Below, one piece after another: positions 43,215 through 53,200 of a stretch of DNA of 64,000 bases (the stretch's first letter is position 1; each line of letters opens with the position of its first letter). The DNA lies in the NCBI GenBank assembly GCA_022823185.1, contig JAJDXQ010000015.1:1-64000 (forward strand), read 5' to 3'. The stretch is from Caldilineaceae bacterium. GTDB lineage: Bacteria; Chloroflexota; Anaerolineae; Caldilineales; Caldilineaceae. The translations under genes and the position numbers were made by a program. The notes under the pieces were generated by a model. It was not told the origin of the DNA. It saw only the letters and a program-made list of their open reading frames with translations, and did not search any database.

Positions 43215-43250
43215 GCGGGAGGATGCCTGCACGCCAGGCCATCCTCCCGC
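43215..43250 (+). terminator. Strong hairpin between binding-protein and permease genes (set C)
   Basis: Arms of 11 perfect base pairs (43215-43225 with 43240-43250) enclose a further CCTG/CAGG stem with a five-base loop. A moderately T-rich stretch (CTTTCGCCTTCTCCTT) follows. It begins 21 bases after the binding-protein stop. A partial terminator or mRNA-stabilising hairpin that keeps binding protein above permease is the likely role. Confidence 0.7.
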
Positions 43251-43356
43251 CTTTCGCCTTCTCCTTGCGCTGGCCTGAGGCCCGCTCTCGGGCCACCGAT
43301 AGTGGCGCCGACCGGCATCCAGGCCGCGACGCACCGCCAAGAGATGGTATAGCCCC

Positions 43357-44262
43357 ATGCGATTAACCCTCCACCAGCGTCAGATCATCTGGGCCTATGT
43401 CTTCATGAGCGCGGCTCTGGTCTTCTTTGTCGTCATCCGCTGGTATCCGACCATCCTTGCCTTCAACGTCAGCTTCCGAGACTGGAATGTGTTCGAAGGA
43501 TCCGGCCCCTGGGTCGGTTTGGAAAACTATCAGGAGATCTGGGAGGATGCCGGCAAACCCCGAAGCTCCGTAACGGCCGCCTTTTCCAATACCGTGCGTT
43601 ATGTCCTCTTCGGCGTGCCCACCCAACTTGTGCTCGCCCTGGCCATCGCCCTTCTCCTCGCCCAAATCCGCCGCCTTTCCGCCCTCTACCGCGTCGCCTA
43701 TTTCGCGCCCTATGTCACCTCTGCCGTCGCCGTCGCCTTCGTCTGGAACTGGCTCTACCAGCCCGAAACCGGCCTCATCAATCAGGCCCTGGAAGTAGTT
43801 GGCCTGCCCCAGCAGCCCTTCACCAAGAGCCCCTCACAGGCCCTGCCTTCCATCACCGCAGTCGCGGTCTGGCAAAACCTCGGCTTTGCCGTCATTATCT
43901 TTCTGGCCGGTATCCAGCAGATTCCCGCTCACTACTACGAAGCCGCCCGCATCGACGGCGCCAACGCCTGGCAGCTATTCTGGCGCATTACTCTTCCCCT
44001 TCTCAACCCGATCATCGTCTACCTGACCGTTCTCGGCACAATCTCCTACCTGCGGCTCTTCGCCCTTGTCCAGAATATGAGCCCGCAAGGGACCGGCGGA
44101 CCGCTCAAAAGCACCACCACCGTCGTGCTGGAGGTCTATCGCGAAGGGTTTTCCAGCTACAAAATGGGCTACGCCGGCGCTCTCACAGTGCTACTCTTCT
44201 TTCTCATTCTGCTGATTACAATTATTCAACTGCGCTTCTTCTCGCGACGCGTAGAATACTGA
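43357..44262 (+). CDS. Sugar ABC transporter permease, MalF type (set C)
   Basis: 301-residue permease with six transmembrane helices and the EAA loop Y-E-A-A-R-I-D-G-A-N-A. P-Q-G-T-G-G-P-L-K near residue 245 is a typical late loop of this family. It lies 26 bases before its MalG-type partner. No ATPase gene follows. Confidence 0.93.
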   Translation: MRLTLHQRQIIWAYVFMSAALVFFVVIRWYPTILAFNVSFRDWNVFEGSGPWVGLENYQEIWEDAGKPRSSVTAAFSNTVRYVLFGVPTQLVLALAIALLLAQIRRLSALYRVAYFAPYVTSAVAVAFVWNWLYQPETGLINQALEVVGLPQQPFTKSPSQALPSITAVAVWQNLGFAVIIFLAGIQQIPAHYYEAARIDGANAWQLFWRITLPLLNPIIVYLTVLGTISYLRLFALVQNMSPQGTGGPLKSTTTVVLEVYREGFSSYKMGYAGALTVLLFFLILLITIIQLRFFSRRVEY

Positions 44263-44288
44263 TCTGGATCGTCCAGGATTCTCAAAAC

Positions 44289-45194
44289 ATGGCTTCTTCA
44301 GCAGACATCGGCGACAGCGGCGCTCTGCAAAACATTGACCGCTTCAGTCCCGCTCCCGGCAAGGGAAGCCGGCGGTTCGGTTGGCCGCTCCTCCTGGCGT
44401 ATCTCCTGCTCACCATCGGCGGCGTCTGCATGGTCACCCCGTTTGTCTGGATGATCCTGACCAGCGTGAAGCCGCCCCCGGAACTGGTCAACTTTTCCTT
44501 CTTCCCCGAAAATCCTACCCTCCAAAACTACTCGAATGTACTCAATACCAGCAGCTTCGAACGCTGGTATCTCAACAGCATAATCGTCGCGACGATCAGC
44601 ACCGTCAGCGTCGTTTTCTTTGACACGCTGGTCGGTTATACGCTCAATAAATTCAACTTTCCCGGCAAAAATATCATCTTCATCGGCATGCTCGGCACCC
44701 TGATGATCCCCACTGAAATGCTCATCATCCCCTGGTTCACCATGAGCGTGAATTGGAGCTGGCACATCGGCTACGCCCAATACTGGGGAATCGCCTTCCC
44801 CGGTGTCATCACGGCCGCCGGCATCTTTCTCATGCGTCAATTCTTCGACGGCGTCCCCAACGAGCTCCTGGACGCCGCCCGTATCGATGGCATGAACGAA
44901 TTCGGCATCTGGTGGCGCATCGCCGCGCCGCTGGTCAAACCGGCCATCGCCGCCCTGGCGATCTTCAACTTTATCGGCAACTGGAATGCCTACCTTTGGC
45001 CTCTCATCCTGGCCAACAGCCGCGAATTCTATACACTGCCCGTCGGCCTGAGCTTCTTCCGCGGCGAATCCACCACCCATTGGGAGAGAATCATGACCGC
45101 CGCCAGCCTGGCAAGCATCCCTCTGCTCATCATCTTCCTGGTCTTCCAACGTCAGATTATCAGGGGCATCGCTCTAACAGGACTGAAAGGCTGA
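44289..45194 (+). CDS. Sugar ABC transporter permease, MalG type (set C)
   Basis: 301-residue permease, six transmembrane helices, EAA loop L-D-A-A-R-I-D-G-M-N-E, and the C-terminus G-I-A-L-T-G-L-K-G. The first 30 residues are a Ser/Gly-rich cytosolic tail. It forms the channel with the 43357 product. It ends 116 bases before sucC. Confidence 0.93.
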   Translation: MASSADIGDSGALQNIDRFSPAPGKGSRRFGWPLLLAYLLLTIGGVCMVTPFVWMILTSVKPPPELVNFSFFPENPTLQNYSNVLNTSSFERWYLNSIIVATISTVSVVFFDTLVGYTLNKFNFPGKNIIFIGMLGTLMIPTEMLIIPWFTMSVNWSWHIGYAQYWGIAFPGVITAAGIFLMRQFFDGVPNELLDAARIDGMNEFGIWWRIAAPLVKPAIAALAIFNFIGNWNAYLWPLILANSREFYTLPVGLSFFRGESTTHWERIMTAASLASIPLLIIFLVFQRQIIRGIALTGLKG

Positions 45195-45310
45195 TCTGAT
45201 CGCCGACTCGCCGTATGGATGACCCCCATCCGTGCCCGTTCCGCGGCCTTTATCCAGCGCGCATTCCATTAACGCCACCATCTATCTCGTGATCGAAGAG
45301 GAGTCCTGTC

Positions 45311-46453
45311 TTGAAGTTACACGAATACCAGTCGAAACGAGTCTTCGCCCAATACGGCGTCCCCATCCCCAACGGAGAGGTGGCAACCACGCCGGCCCAA
45401 GCACGCGCCATCGCCGGGAAGATCGGCAAACCGGTCGTCATCAAGAGCCAGGTGTTGGTCGGCGGACGCGGCAAAGCCGGCGGCATCAAGCTGGCGCGCA
45501 CACCGGATGAAGCCGAGGAAGCGGCAGGTCATATCCTCGGCATGGACATCAAAGGGCTGACAGTGAAGCAAGTGTTGGTTGACGAGGCCGCCGACATCCG
45601 CTCAGAAATCTATCTGGGCGCCGTCCTCGACCGCAGCGCCCGCAAAGTGGCCATCATGGCCAGCAGCGAAGGCGGCGTCGAAATCGAAGAAGTGGCCGCC
45701 CAAACGCCCGAAAAGATCATCACCGTTCACGCCCATCCGCTTCTGGGCATGCAGGGGTTCCAGGCCCGCCAGCTCGCCTACGGTATCGGCCTCCCCAAAG
45801 AGCACATTTCCGCCTTTACAAGAATCGCCCTCAGCCTCTACCAGGCCTTCGTCGAGAGCGACGCCAGCCTCGCCGAAATCAATCCCCTCGTCATTAACGG
45901 CGACAACCAGCTCCAGGCCGTTGACGGCAAAATCCTGCTCGACGACAGCGCCCTCCCACGCCAGGAGCAGCTCGCCGCTTTGCGCGACCCCGATGAAGAC
46001 AGCCCCACAGAGGCCGAGGCCCGCGAGTCCGGGCTCAGCTACATCGACCTCGATGGCGAAATCGGCTGCATGGTCAACGGCGCCGGCCTCGCCATGGCCA
46101 CAATGGACATCATCAAACTCTACGGCGGCAACCCGGCCAACTTCCTCGACATCGGCGGCGGAGCCGGCGCCGACAAAGTCCTCGCCGCCCTCCGCATCAT
46201 CCTCCGCGATGCCCGCGTCAAGGCCGTTCTCATCAACATCTTCGGCGGCATCACCCGCTGCGACGAAGTCGCCAACGGCATTGTGGAAGCCATCACCAGC
46301 CTCAACGTGGAAGTGCCTATCGTCGTGCGCATGGTCGGCGTAAACGAGGACGAAGGACGCCAGATCCTGGCCGAATCCAATCTCCCATCCGCCAACAGGC
46401 TGTCCGAAGCTGTCCAAATGGCCGTCGCCGCCGCCAAAGGAGAAGGCGCATGA
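45311..46453 (+). CDS. sucC: Succinyl-CoA synthetase beta subunit
   Basis: 380-residue ATP-grasp subunit of the TCA-cycle ligase that converts succinyl-CoA, ADP (or GDP) and phosphate to succinate and ATP. It opens with the family's [23 protein letters not shown] is the grasp motif, and [10 protein letters not shown] lies near the C-terminus. The start codon is TTG 45311 behind AAGAGGAG. It overlaps sucD by four bases. A fused operon of both subunits as usual. Confidence 0.95.
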   Translation: MKLHEYQSKRVFAQYGVPIPNGEVATTPAQARAIAGKIGKPVVIKSQVLVGGRGKAGGIKLARTPDEAEEAAGHILGMDIKGLTVKQVLVDEAADIRSEIYLGAVLDRSARKVAIMASSEGGVEIEEVAAQTPEKIITVHAHPLLGMQGFQARQLAYGIGLPKEHISAFTRIALSLYQAFVESDASLAEINPLVINGDNQLQAVDGKILLDDSALPRQEQLAALRDPDEDSPTEAEARESGLSYIDLDGEIGCMVNGAGLAMATMDIIKLYGGNPANFLDIGGGAGADKVLAALRIILRDARVKAVLINIFGGITRCDEVANGIVEAITSLNVEVPIVVRMVGVNEDEGRQILAESNLPSANRLSEAVQMAVAAAKGEGA

Positions 46454-47319
46454 GTATCCTTGTTGACAATGAAACACGTCTTCTGGTGCAGGGCATCACC
46501 GGAAGCCAGGGCGCCTTCCACGCACAGCAGATGATTCAGTACGGCACAAATGTCGTCGCCGGCGCCGTGCCGGGACGCGGCGGACAGTGGGCCGTCGGCA
46601 ACACGCCCGTCTTCGATACCGTTCACGAAGCCGTCGGCACAACCGACGCCAATGCCACCATCATTTTCGTCCCCGCCGCCTTCGCCGTCGACGCCCTGCT
46701 CGAAGCCGCAGACGCCGGTGTCGCTCTCATCGTCTGCATCACGGAAAACATCCCCGCCCTCGACATGGCCCGCGCCCGCGCCTTCATCGATTCAACCGAC
46801 TCCCTTCTCATCGGCCCCAACTGCCCCGGCCTCATCTCCCCCGGCTCCGCCAAAGTCGGCATCATGGCCGGACACATCCACACGCCCGGCAACGTCGGCA
46901 TCGTCAGCCGCTCGGGCACGCTCACCTACGAAGTCATTTATGCGCTTACGGAACGAGGAATCGGCCAAAGCACCGCCGTCGGCATCGGCGGCGACCCCAT
47001 TAAAGGGCTCAACTTCCTCGACGTCCTGCAGATGTTCGAACGCGACGCCGGCACTGAACAGGTCGTCCTGATCGGGGAGATCGGCGGGGCCGACGAGCAG
47101 GTCGCCGCCGACTTCATCAGAACCGAAATGAGCAAGCCCGTCACCGCCTTCATCGCCGGCCAGACCGCCCCCCCAGGCAAGCGCATGGGCCACGCCGGAG
47201 CCATCATCTCCGGCGGCGAAGGCACCGCCGCCGAAAAAATCGAGGCGCTCCAGGACGCCGGCGTCGCCATCGCCCGCCATCCCGAAGAAATCGCCGACCT
47301 GGCCGCAAAAAATATCTGA
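46450..47319 (+). CDS. sucD: Succinyl-CoA synthetase alpha subunit
   Basis: 289-residue alpha subunit carrying the CoA-binding Rossmann fold (G-I-T-G-S-Q-G) and the phosphohistidine loop [14 protein letters not shown], whose His is phosphorylated during catalysis. Also S-R-S-G-T-L-T-Y-E and G-I-G-G-D-P. The ATGA overlap with sucC couples translation and gives equal subunits. Length and blocks match the family closely. Confidence 0.96.
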   Translation: MSILVDNETRLLVQGITGSQGAFHAQQMIQYGTNVVAGAVPGRGGQWAVGNTPVFDTVHEAVGTTDANATIIFVPAAFAVDALLEAADAGVALIVCITENIPALDMARARAFIDSTDSLLIGPNCPGLISPGSAKVGIMAGHIHTPGNVGIVSRSGTLTYEVIYALTERGIGQSTAVGIGGDPIKGLNFLDVLQMFERDAGTEQVVLIGEIGGADEQVAADFIRTEMSKPVTAFIAGQTAPPGKRMGHAGAIISGGEGTAAEKIEALQDAGVAIARHPEEIADLAAKNI

Positions 47320-47334
47320 ACCATCGCCTAATTC

Positions 47335-47345
47335 TGTGCTATCAT
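47335..47345 (+). promoter_or_regulatory. Extended -10 promoter before acs (TGTGC-TATCAT)
   Basis: TATCAT at 47340-47345 with the TG extension, matching the ade box (TGTGCTATAAT) at ten of eleven positions. Transcription would start near 47352, giving a 44-base leader before ATG 47396. It starts only 16 bases after the sucD stop. Confidence 0.5.
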
Positions 47346-47395
47346 AAGGGCATAACCCGCAGCGATATAATTGCCACTGAATGAAGGAGAGAAGA

Positions 47396-49327
47396 ATGTC
47401 GGAACAGAGCTCAAACGGTCAGGCGATCGACGTTCCCGCCGCCGACAGCGAACTGTACCAACCTCACCCGCAGACCGTCGCCAACGCCAATGTGCCCGAC
47501 TATCTCGACCTGCGCGGCCACGCGCTCGAAGATACCCAGACCTACTGGGATGCGCGTGCACGCGAGCTGATCGACTGGTTCGAACCCTTCCAGAAAGTGC
47601 TCGACGACAGCGGCGCGCCTTTCTACAAATGGTTTGTCGGCGGCAAAACAAACATCGCTTACAACGCACTGGACCGGCACGTTAATTCCTGGCGCAGACA
47701 CAAGCTGGCCTTGATCTTCGAAGGCGAAGCCGGCGACAGGCAGAACTACAGCTATTACCAGCTCTGGCAACAGGTCAACAAGTTCGCCAACGTCCTCAAA
47801 GGCAAGGGCGTCAGAAAGGGCGACACCGTCACAATCTACATGGGACGGACGCCCGAACTGATGATCGCCATGCTTGCGGTCGCCAAGATCGGCGCGGTTC
47901 ACTCCGTCGTCTACGGCGGCTTCAGCGAGCAGGCCCTCGCCAGCCGCATCGACGACGCCCAATCCAAAGTCCTCATCACCTCCGACGGCGCCTGGCTTCG
48001 CGGCAAAACCGTAGACCTCAAGGACATCTCCGACGAGGCTGTCAAGCGCAGCCCCATCGTCGAAACCGTGATCGTCTTCCAACGCACCATGCAGGATGTG
48101 CAGATGACGCCCGGCCGCGATCACTGGTGGCATGAAGAAATGGCGCTTCCTATCGCCAGCCCCATCTGTGAATCGGAGCCAATGGACGCCGAAGATCCTC
48201 TCTTCATCCTCTACACGTCCGGCACGACCGGAAGACCCAAAGGCGTCCTTCATACTTGCGGCGGCTATCAGGTTTACACCGCAACCACCCTCAAATACGT
48301 CTTCGACCTCAAAGAGGACGATCTCTGGTGGTGCGCCGCCGACCCAGGCTGGATTACCGGGCACAGCTACATCGTCTACGCGCCCCTCATCCTCGGCTCG
48401 ACCGGCTTCATGTACGAAGGCGCGCCCGACTACCCCCACCCCAATCGCTACTGGCAACTCGTCGAAGACTACGGCATCACCATCCTCTATACCGCGCCCA
48501 CCGCCATCCGCGGCCTCATGCGTTTCGGCGACAAATGGGCCGAACAGCACGACCTTTCCAGCCTGCGTCTCCTCGGCAGTGTCGGCGAACCCATCAACCC
48601 CGAAGCATGGCGCTGGTACCACCGCGTCATCGGGCGCGAAAACTGCCCGATCATGGACACCTGGTGGCAGACCGAAACCGGCGGCTTCATGATCACGCCC
48701 ACCCCTGTCGTCCCACTGAAACCGGGCAGCGCTACCCTGCCGTTTACCGGCATCGACGCCGACGTCGTCCGCGAAGACGGCTCCCCCTGCGCGGCCAACG
48801 AAGATGGCTACCTCGTCATCAAACGCCCCTGGCCCGGCATGGCGCGCACCGTGTGGGGAGACCCCGACCGTTACATCGAACAGTACTGGTCAGAATTTTC
48901 CCAGCAAGGCTGGTACTTCACCGGTGACAGCGCTCGCCGCGACGGAGACGGCTACTTCTGGATCATCGGCCGTATGGACGATGTCATCAAGGTCAGCGGC
49001 TACCGTCTCGGCACCGCCGAAATCGAAAGCGCCCTCGTCAGCCACCCCGATGTCGCGGAGGCCGCCTGCGTCGGCATTCCCCACGAGCTGCGCGGCAACG
49101 TCATCCACGCATTCTGTATCCTTAACGAAGGCGTCAGCGGAAGCTCCGACCTGGTCGACGCCCTCAAACTGCACGTACGCCACAAAGTCGGGCCCATCGC
49201 CGTCCCCGCCGAGCTGAACATCGTTGACGGCCTGCCCAAGACGCGCTCCGGCAAGATCATGCGCCGCCTGCTCAAGGCCCAGGTCCAGGGCCTGCCAATC
49301 GGCGACGTGAGCACGCTGGCCGACTAA
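47396..49327 (+). CDS. acs: Acetyl-CoA synthetase
   Basis: 643-residue AMP-forming ligase making acetyl-CoA from acetate, ATP and CoA through acetyl-AMP. The adenylation signature Y-T-S-G-T-T-G-R-P-K-G is present, with W-W-Q-T-E-T-G-G for acetate/AMP binding and Y-F-T-G-D for the hinge. The C-terminal catalytic lysine sits in R-S-G-K-I-M-R-R, also the usual acetylation site. Start is ATG 47396 because AAGGAG lies six bases upstream; the longer frame from 47381 includes that site. Links sugar and fatty-acid breakdown to acetate use. Confidence 0.96.
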   Translation: MSEQSSNGQAIDVPAADSELYQPHPQTVANANVPDYLDLRGHALEDTQTYWDARARELIDWFEPFQKVLDDSGAPFYKWFVGGKTNIAYNALDRHVNSWRRHKLALIFEGEAGDRQNYSYYQLWQQVNKFANVLKGKGVRKGDTVTIYMGRTPELMIAMLAVAKIGAVHSVVYGGFSEQALASRIDDAQSKVLITSDGAWLRGKTVDLKDISDEAVKRSPIVETVIVFQRTMQDVQMTPGRDHWWHEEMALPIASPICESEPMDAEDPLFILYTSGTTGRPKGVLHTCGGYQVYTATTLKYVFDLKEDDLWWCAADPGWITGHSYIVYAPLILGSTGFMYEGAPDYPHPNRYWQLVEDYGITILYTAPTAIRGLMRFGDKWAEQHDLSSLRLLGSVGEPINPEAWRWYHRVIGRENCPIMDTWWQTETGGFMITPTPVVPLKPGSATLPFTGIDADVVREDGSPCAANEDGYLVIKRPWPGMARTVWGDPDRYIEQYWSEFSQQGWYFTGDSARRDGDGYFWIIGRMDDVIKVSGYRLGTAEIESALVSHPDVAEAACVGIPHELRGNVIHAFCILNEGVSGSSDLVDALKLHVRHKVGPIAVPAELNIVDGLPKTRSGKIMRRLLKAQVQGLPIGDVSTLAD

Positions 49328-49347
49328 ACCGGATACTGAACCAAAAT

Positions 49348-49383
49348 GGGGACCGGCGTCTGGCAATCCTGACGCCGGCCCCC
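49348..49383. terminator. Hairpin between convergent acs and scpA genes
   Basis: Arms CCGGCGTC/GACGCCGG (8 bp) plus GGGG/CCCC across one mismatch, with a ten-base loop, start 21 bases after the acs stop. No U-run on either side. Its place between two converging genes (next stop at 49481) suggests bidirectional termination. Confidence 0.6.
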
Positions 49384-49480
49384 GTGAAACCCCAGCCCGT
49401 CCACTCGCGAATCCCGCTCCGCAATTCGCAATCTTGCCTTAAACGCGCGGCGCGCTTGCCCCGCCGCAACACCTCCGCTT

Positions 49481-50224
49481 CTAAGACGCGCGGCGCAGCA
49501 TGATCTCGCCGAAAGTCTCCTCCTGTTCCGCCGAGATCTCGCGCCGCTTTACCAACTCCAATACCGCCAGAAACGTAACCACAATCTCCAATCTGCTCCG
49601 GCTTTCAGACAGGAGTCCTGAAAAAGCCAGAGGTCGCCCACGCCCGTTCGCCTGGCTCCGGATCCGGTCCCGTATCGCCTCGATTCGCTCCGCAACCGTA
49701 ATCGCATAGGCGCGCACAGTCGGCGCCGCCGGGCTGTCGGGCAACGCCAGCAGCGCCTTGCGCGCCGCCGCCGCCAGCCTCTCGAGCGTCAACGCCGAAA
49801 GGTCCATCCGCCGCTCCAGCTGCGCCGGAGCCGCGCGAGCAGCCGTCCGCATTCCGATCGATGCCCGCAAGCGCAGTTCGCCCGCCGCCTCTCTGAACCG
49901 GCGATAGTCCAACAGCTGCTGGACCAACGCCTCGCCCTGATCCTCCTCCTCCTCTTCCTCCTCTTCAGGCTGCGGCAACAGCCCGCGGCTCTTGATATAG
50001 AGTAGACGGGCCGCGACGACCAGAAAGTCTGCCAGCGCCTCCGGCTCGATCTCCCGCATCGACTCAATCGCACGCAGATACTGGTCCGTTATCGCCATCA
50101 GCGACACGTCGGTGATTTCCAGTTCCTCGCGTTCAATCAGATGGAGCAATAGCCCGATCGGGCCATCGAAAATCGGAAGGCTGACCGGGTATCCGGCGCC
50201 AAAGGGGTTGAGCGTCGTTTCCAT
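49481..50224 (-). CDS. scpA: Segregation and condensation protein A
   Basis: 247-residue kleisin subunit of the SMC-ScpAB condensin complex that compacts and separates chromosomes. The N-terminal block F-D-G-P-I-G-L-L-L-H-L-I and A-D-F-L-V-V-A-A-R-L-L-Y-I-K-S are standard ScpA. An acidic run of eight Glu sits near residue 88. The C-terminal winged-helix part (F-L-A-V-L-E-L-V-K-R) is complete. Its start lies five bases after the stop of the 1263-residue gene, so they are co-transcribed. scpB is not in the window. Confidence 0.92.
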   Translation of the reverse strand: METTLNPFGAGYPVSLPIFDGPIGLLLHLIEREELEITDVSLMAITDQYLRAIESMREIEPEALADFLVVAARLLYIKSRGLLPQPEEEEEEEEDQGEALVQQLLDYRRFREAAGELRLRASIGMRTAARAAPAQLERRMDLSALTLERLAAAARKALLALPDSPAAPTVRAYAITVAERIEAIRDRIRSQANGRGRPLAFSGLLSESRSRLEIVVTFLAVLELVKRREISAEQEETFGEIMLRRAS

Positions 50225-50229
50225 GCCGC

Positions 50230-53200
50230 CTACGGCTCTAGCAGCGTTCGGAAACGGCGTCCGTCGTGCGCCAGCTGCAAAAACCGCTCGGTCGCCGAGA
50301 TCGCCGCAGAATCGCCCAGCCGGTCAAATTCCACGCCGGCATCACCCAATCGCCGCTCCGCTTCCGCGGTCGGGCCCGTCCCGGACCCGACCAGGGTCAC
50401 ATAGCGCGCCTGCAGCGCGTCTTCCAAAAATGTGCCCGCCACTGGCTTGAATGCGTCGAAATACGGGCGCGCCTCCTCCATCGTCGCCGCCATCTCATCC
50501 TCAGACTGAAACAGGACATAATGGTAGGGGGCGATGCCGCTCCGGACGCGCGCAATCTCCGTAATCAGCGTATCCCGCCAACGCATTCCTTCCAGCCATT
50601 CACTTCCCGGGCAAGGCGTCGCGTTGTGCGAAAACTCCTTGTGGCCCAGGACGTTGGTTGTCTGAAGTTCAAACTCCTGCAACAGCCACGCGATCAACCG
50701 GGCGCCGGAGTGAATCTGCTGCGGCGTCGGCGTAGAGCCGTTCATGAAGCTGCCCGCGAACGCGACGCCTATCGCGTAGGAATTGTGCCTGTCCACATGG
50801 TGAGAGCGCACCTCCACCGGCTGGGTCTGCAAGATCTCGCCATCAGCTGGAATGAAATAGTGGTAACCTATGCCCGGCCAGGCCCTCTTCCCCCGCGCAG
50901 GATTCTCCTCCACGTGGGTCTGGGCGATGCGCTCCGGCCCAACGTGGGGCGGCAATGCTGTATGATGTACGGCGATGTGCGTGATGCCTGCCAGGAGCCG
51001 ACGCCGGTATTCCAAGGTGGGGTGGCGGGGCAGCGCATGGCCGATGTCCCGAATCTGTGGCCGGGCGACCCGCTCGCCCGGCATTGGCCGCGCACGCGTC
51101 TCCGATTCCTCCGTTTTAGCCCGGTCCCCTTCGCTGCCTTCACCGCCCCCCTGCCCGCCGCTCGACCGCGTCCGCTCCCGTACGCCGGGCTCTCCGTCAA
51201 CCGCGCCGTACCTGTCAGGAGCCGCAGGCCCGTCGTCTCCCCTCCGCACCGCGTCGATCAGAATGTCCTTCCATCTCCGCCCCTGCAGCCACTGTTCGCC
51301 GGGAGACGTGTGGTTGATGAACTCGTTCACCCCGCGAATGCTGGCAAGGGTCAACTGCGGAAACGCCTCCATCAGCCAGGCGATCAACTGTCTCCCCGAG
51401 CTGATCTGAGCCGGAGTCGGTATCTCATCATTGAATTCGCCGGCAAATCCAATGTTGATCGCGCGCGCAATGTACGGAACCTCCCCGTCCACCGCCTCCA
51501 GCAGCGGTTGCGTCTGGTAAATGCCGCCATTCGAGGCGATGAAAAACTGGTACAGGATCCCTGGCAGTCGCCGGTGAAACGCCGCCGCGATCGTCTGCAG
51601 CGGCGTGATCGGCGGCGCCGCTGTGTGATTGATGACGATGAACTCCACGTCCCCCGCCGTCCGCTGAACAATTCTCTGCGGATCGCGCGGCAGCCGCGCC
51701 ACCACGTCCTCAATCGGCGGCCTCGGAGCCGGCGCCCGCTCCGGCCCGACCGCGGCCGGCCCCTCGTCCTGCACGATCGGAGCCTCGCCCTCACCCGCTC
51801 CTGCTGGCGGCGACAAAGGAGAATCAGTCAGCAACTGGACGACCTTCTCGTGAAGCGTCCTCTTCCACGCAGGCCCTTCGTCAAATGTGCGCCCCGGGCT
51901 GGTTGTTTCCAGCAATTCACTCATGCCAACCACATTCTGCGCAGTCAACTGGAAGCGAGGAAGCATCCAGGCGCACAGCCGCGCCGTCGCTGTCAACTGA
52001 GCCGGCCTCGGTACGTCTTCGTCGAAATTCCCTTCCAGGCAAATGTTCACCCCGGTCAGGCTCCACTCGGCCTCATCATTGACCACCCCTTCAACCGGGG
52101 CCGCCTGAAGTATCTCCCCCGACTCCAGCACAAAGTAGTGATAGGCGATCCCTGGATAACCCTGCGAAATATGAGCCTGCGCAATCGTCTGAATCGGCAC
52201 ACCCGCAGGAGCCGATGTGTGACATATCACCAACCGCCTGATCTGATCAACGGTGCGCAGCGCAAAAGGATTTTCCCCGCGCGGCAGCGACGAGGCAATG
52301 TCCACGACCGCCGGACCATGGGCAGCCGCGGCAGCGCGCGTCTCCCTCCTCACTGGCACTGGCGGTATCGTCTCCGGCCCCGCTTCAGCCATCCTACCCG
52401 CTGCCCCGCCAGCGTCCGCCTCGTGCTCCGCGCCCCGTCCTGCCTCGCCCCCCGGCGGCTGCCCTTCACTCACATTCAGCCACCGCGTCAAAATGTCCGA
52501 CTGCATCTCCTGAAACCAGGTTTCGCCGCCCCGCACCAAATCCAGGACCAGCGTGTAGTTCCCCGGCCGGTCGGGAATGACCAGCCGCGCGTCAAAAGTG
52601 ACGGTTTCCCCCGGCCCCACGTCATGTGTCAGTTTCGTAAGCACCGGCCGCTCGTCCGGAAACGGCAACTCTTTCCGGTTCTGGAAAAAGTGATAGCCGA
52701 GCGCTATCTGTTGTGGACCCTCTGCCGGCCAGGCAATCGTTCCCGTATTTCGAACCGTCACAGGGAAAACGACCCGCTGGCCAGGGTAAAGCGGGCTGGG
52801 TGGTTTTCCCTTCATCCACTGCACCCGGTATACCATCCCCCGGCCCATCTTCATCTCTTCCGTAACGTCCGCCTCTTGCCAGCCCGGTACCGCCCTGGCC
52901 CCCCGCCGTTCCTCACGCCGCTCCGCCCGGCGTTCTGCCCGCCCCTCCGCCTCGCTCTGCTCCGCCTCGATGTTCCAGCGATAGTCGTGCCGCAACGCAA
53001 CGCGAAAATCCTCGATGACGCCTTCCTTCCCGCTGATGTGCCACCGATCCAGCTGCGGCCAGCGGTACAGCGCCATCGCCTGAATCTTCTGCGCGTTCTG
53101 ACGGTTCCAGCGATCAATCTCAGCATAGGCCGCCTGGATCCAGCCCCGGTTCACGTTCTCCCACGGCCCTCCTTGGTCAGTCTCGGTAATATAGACCGGC

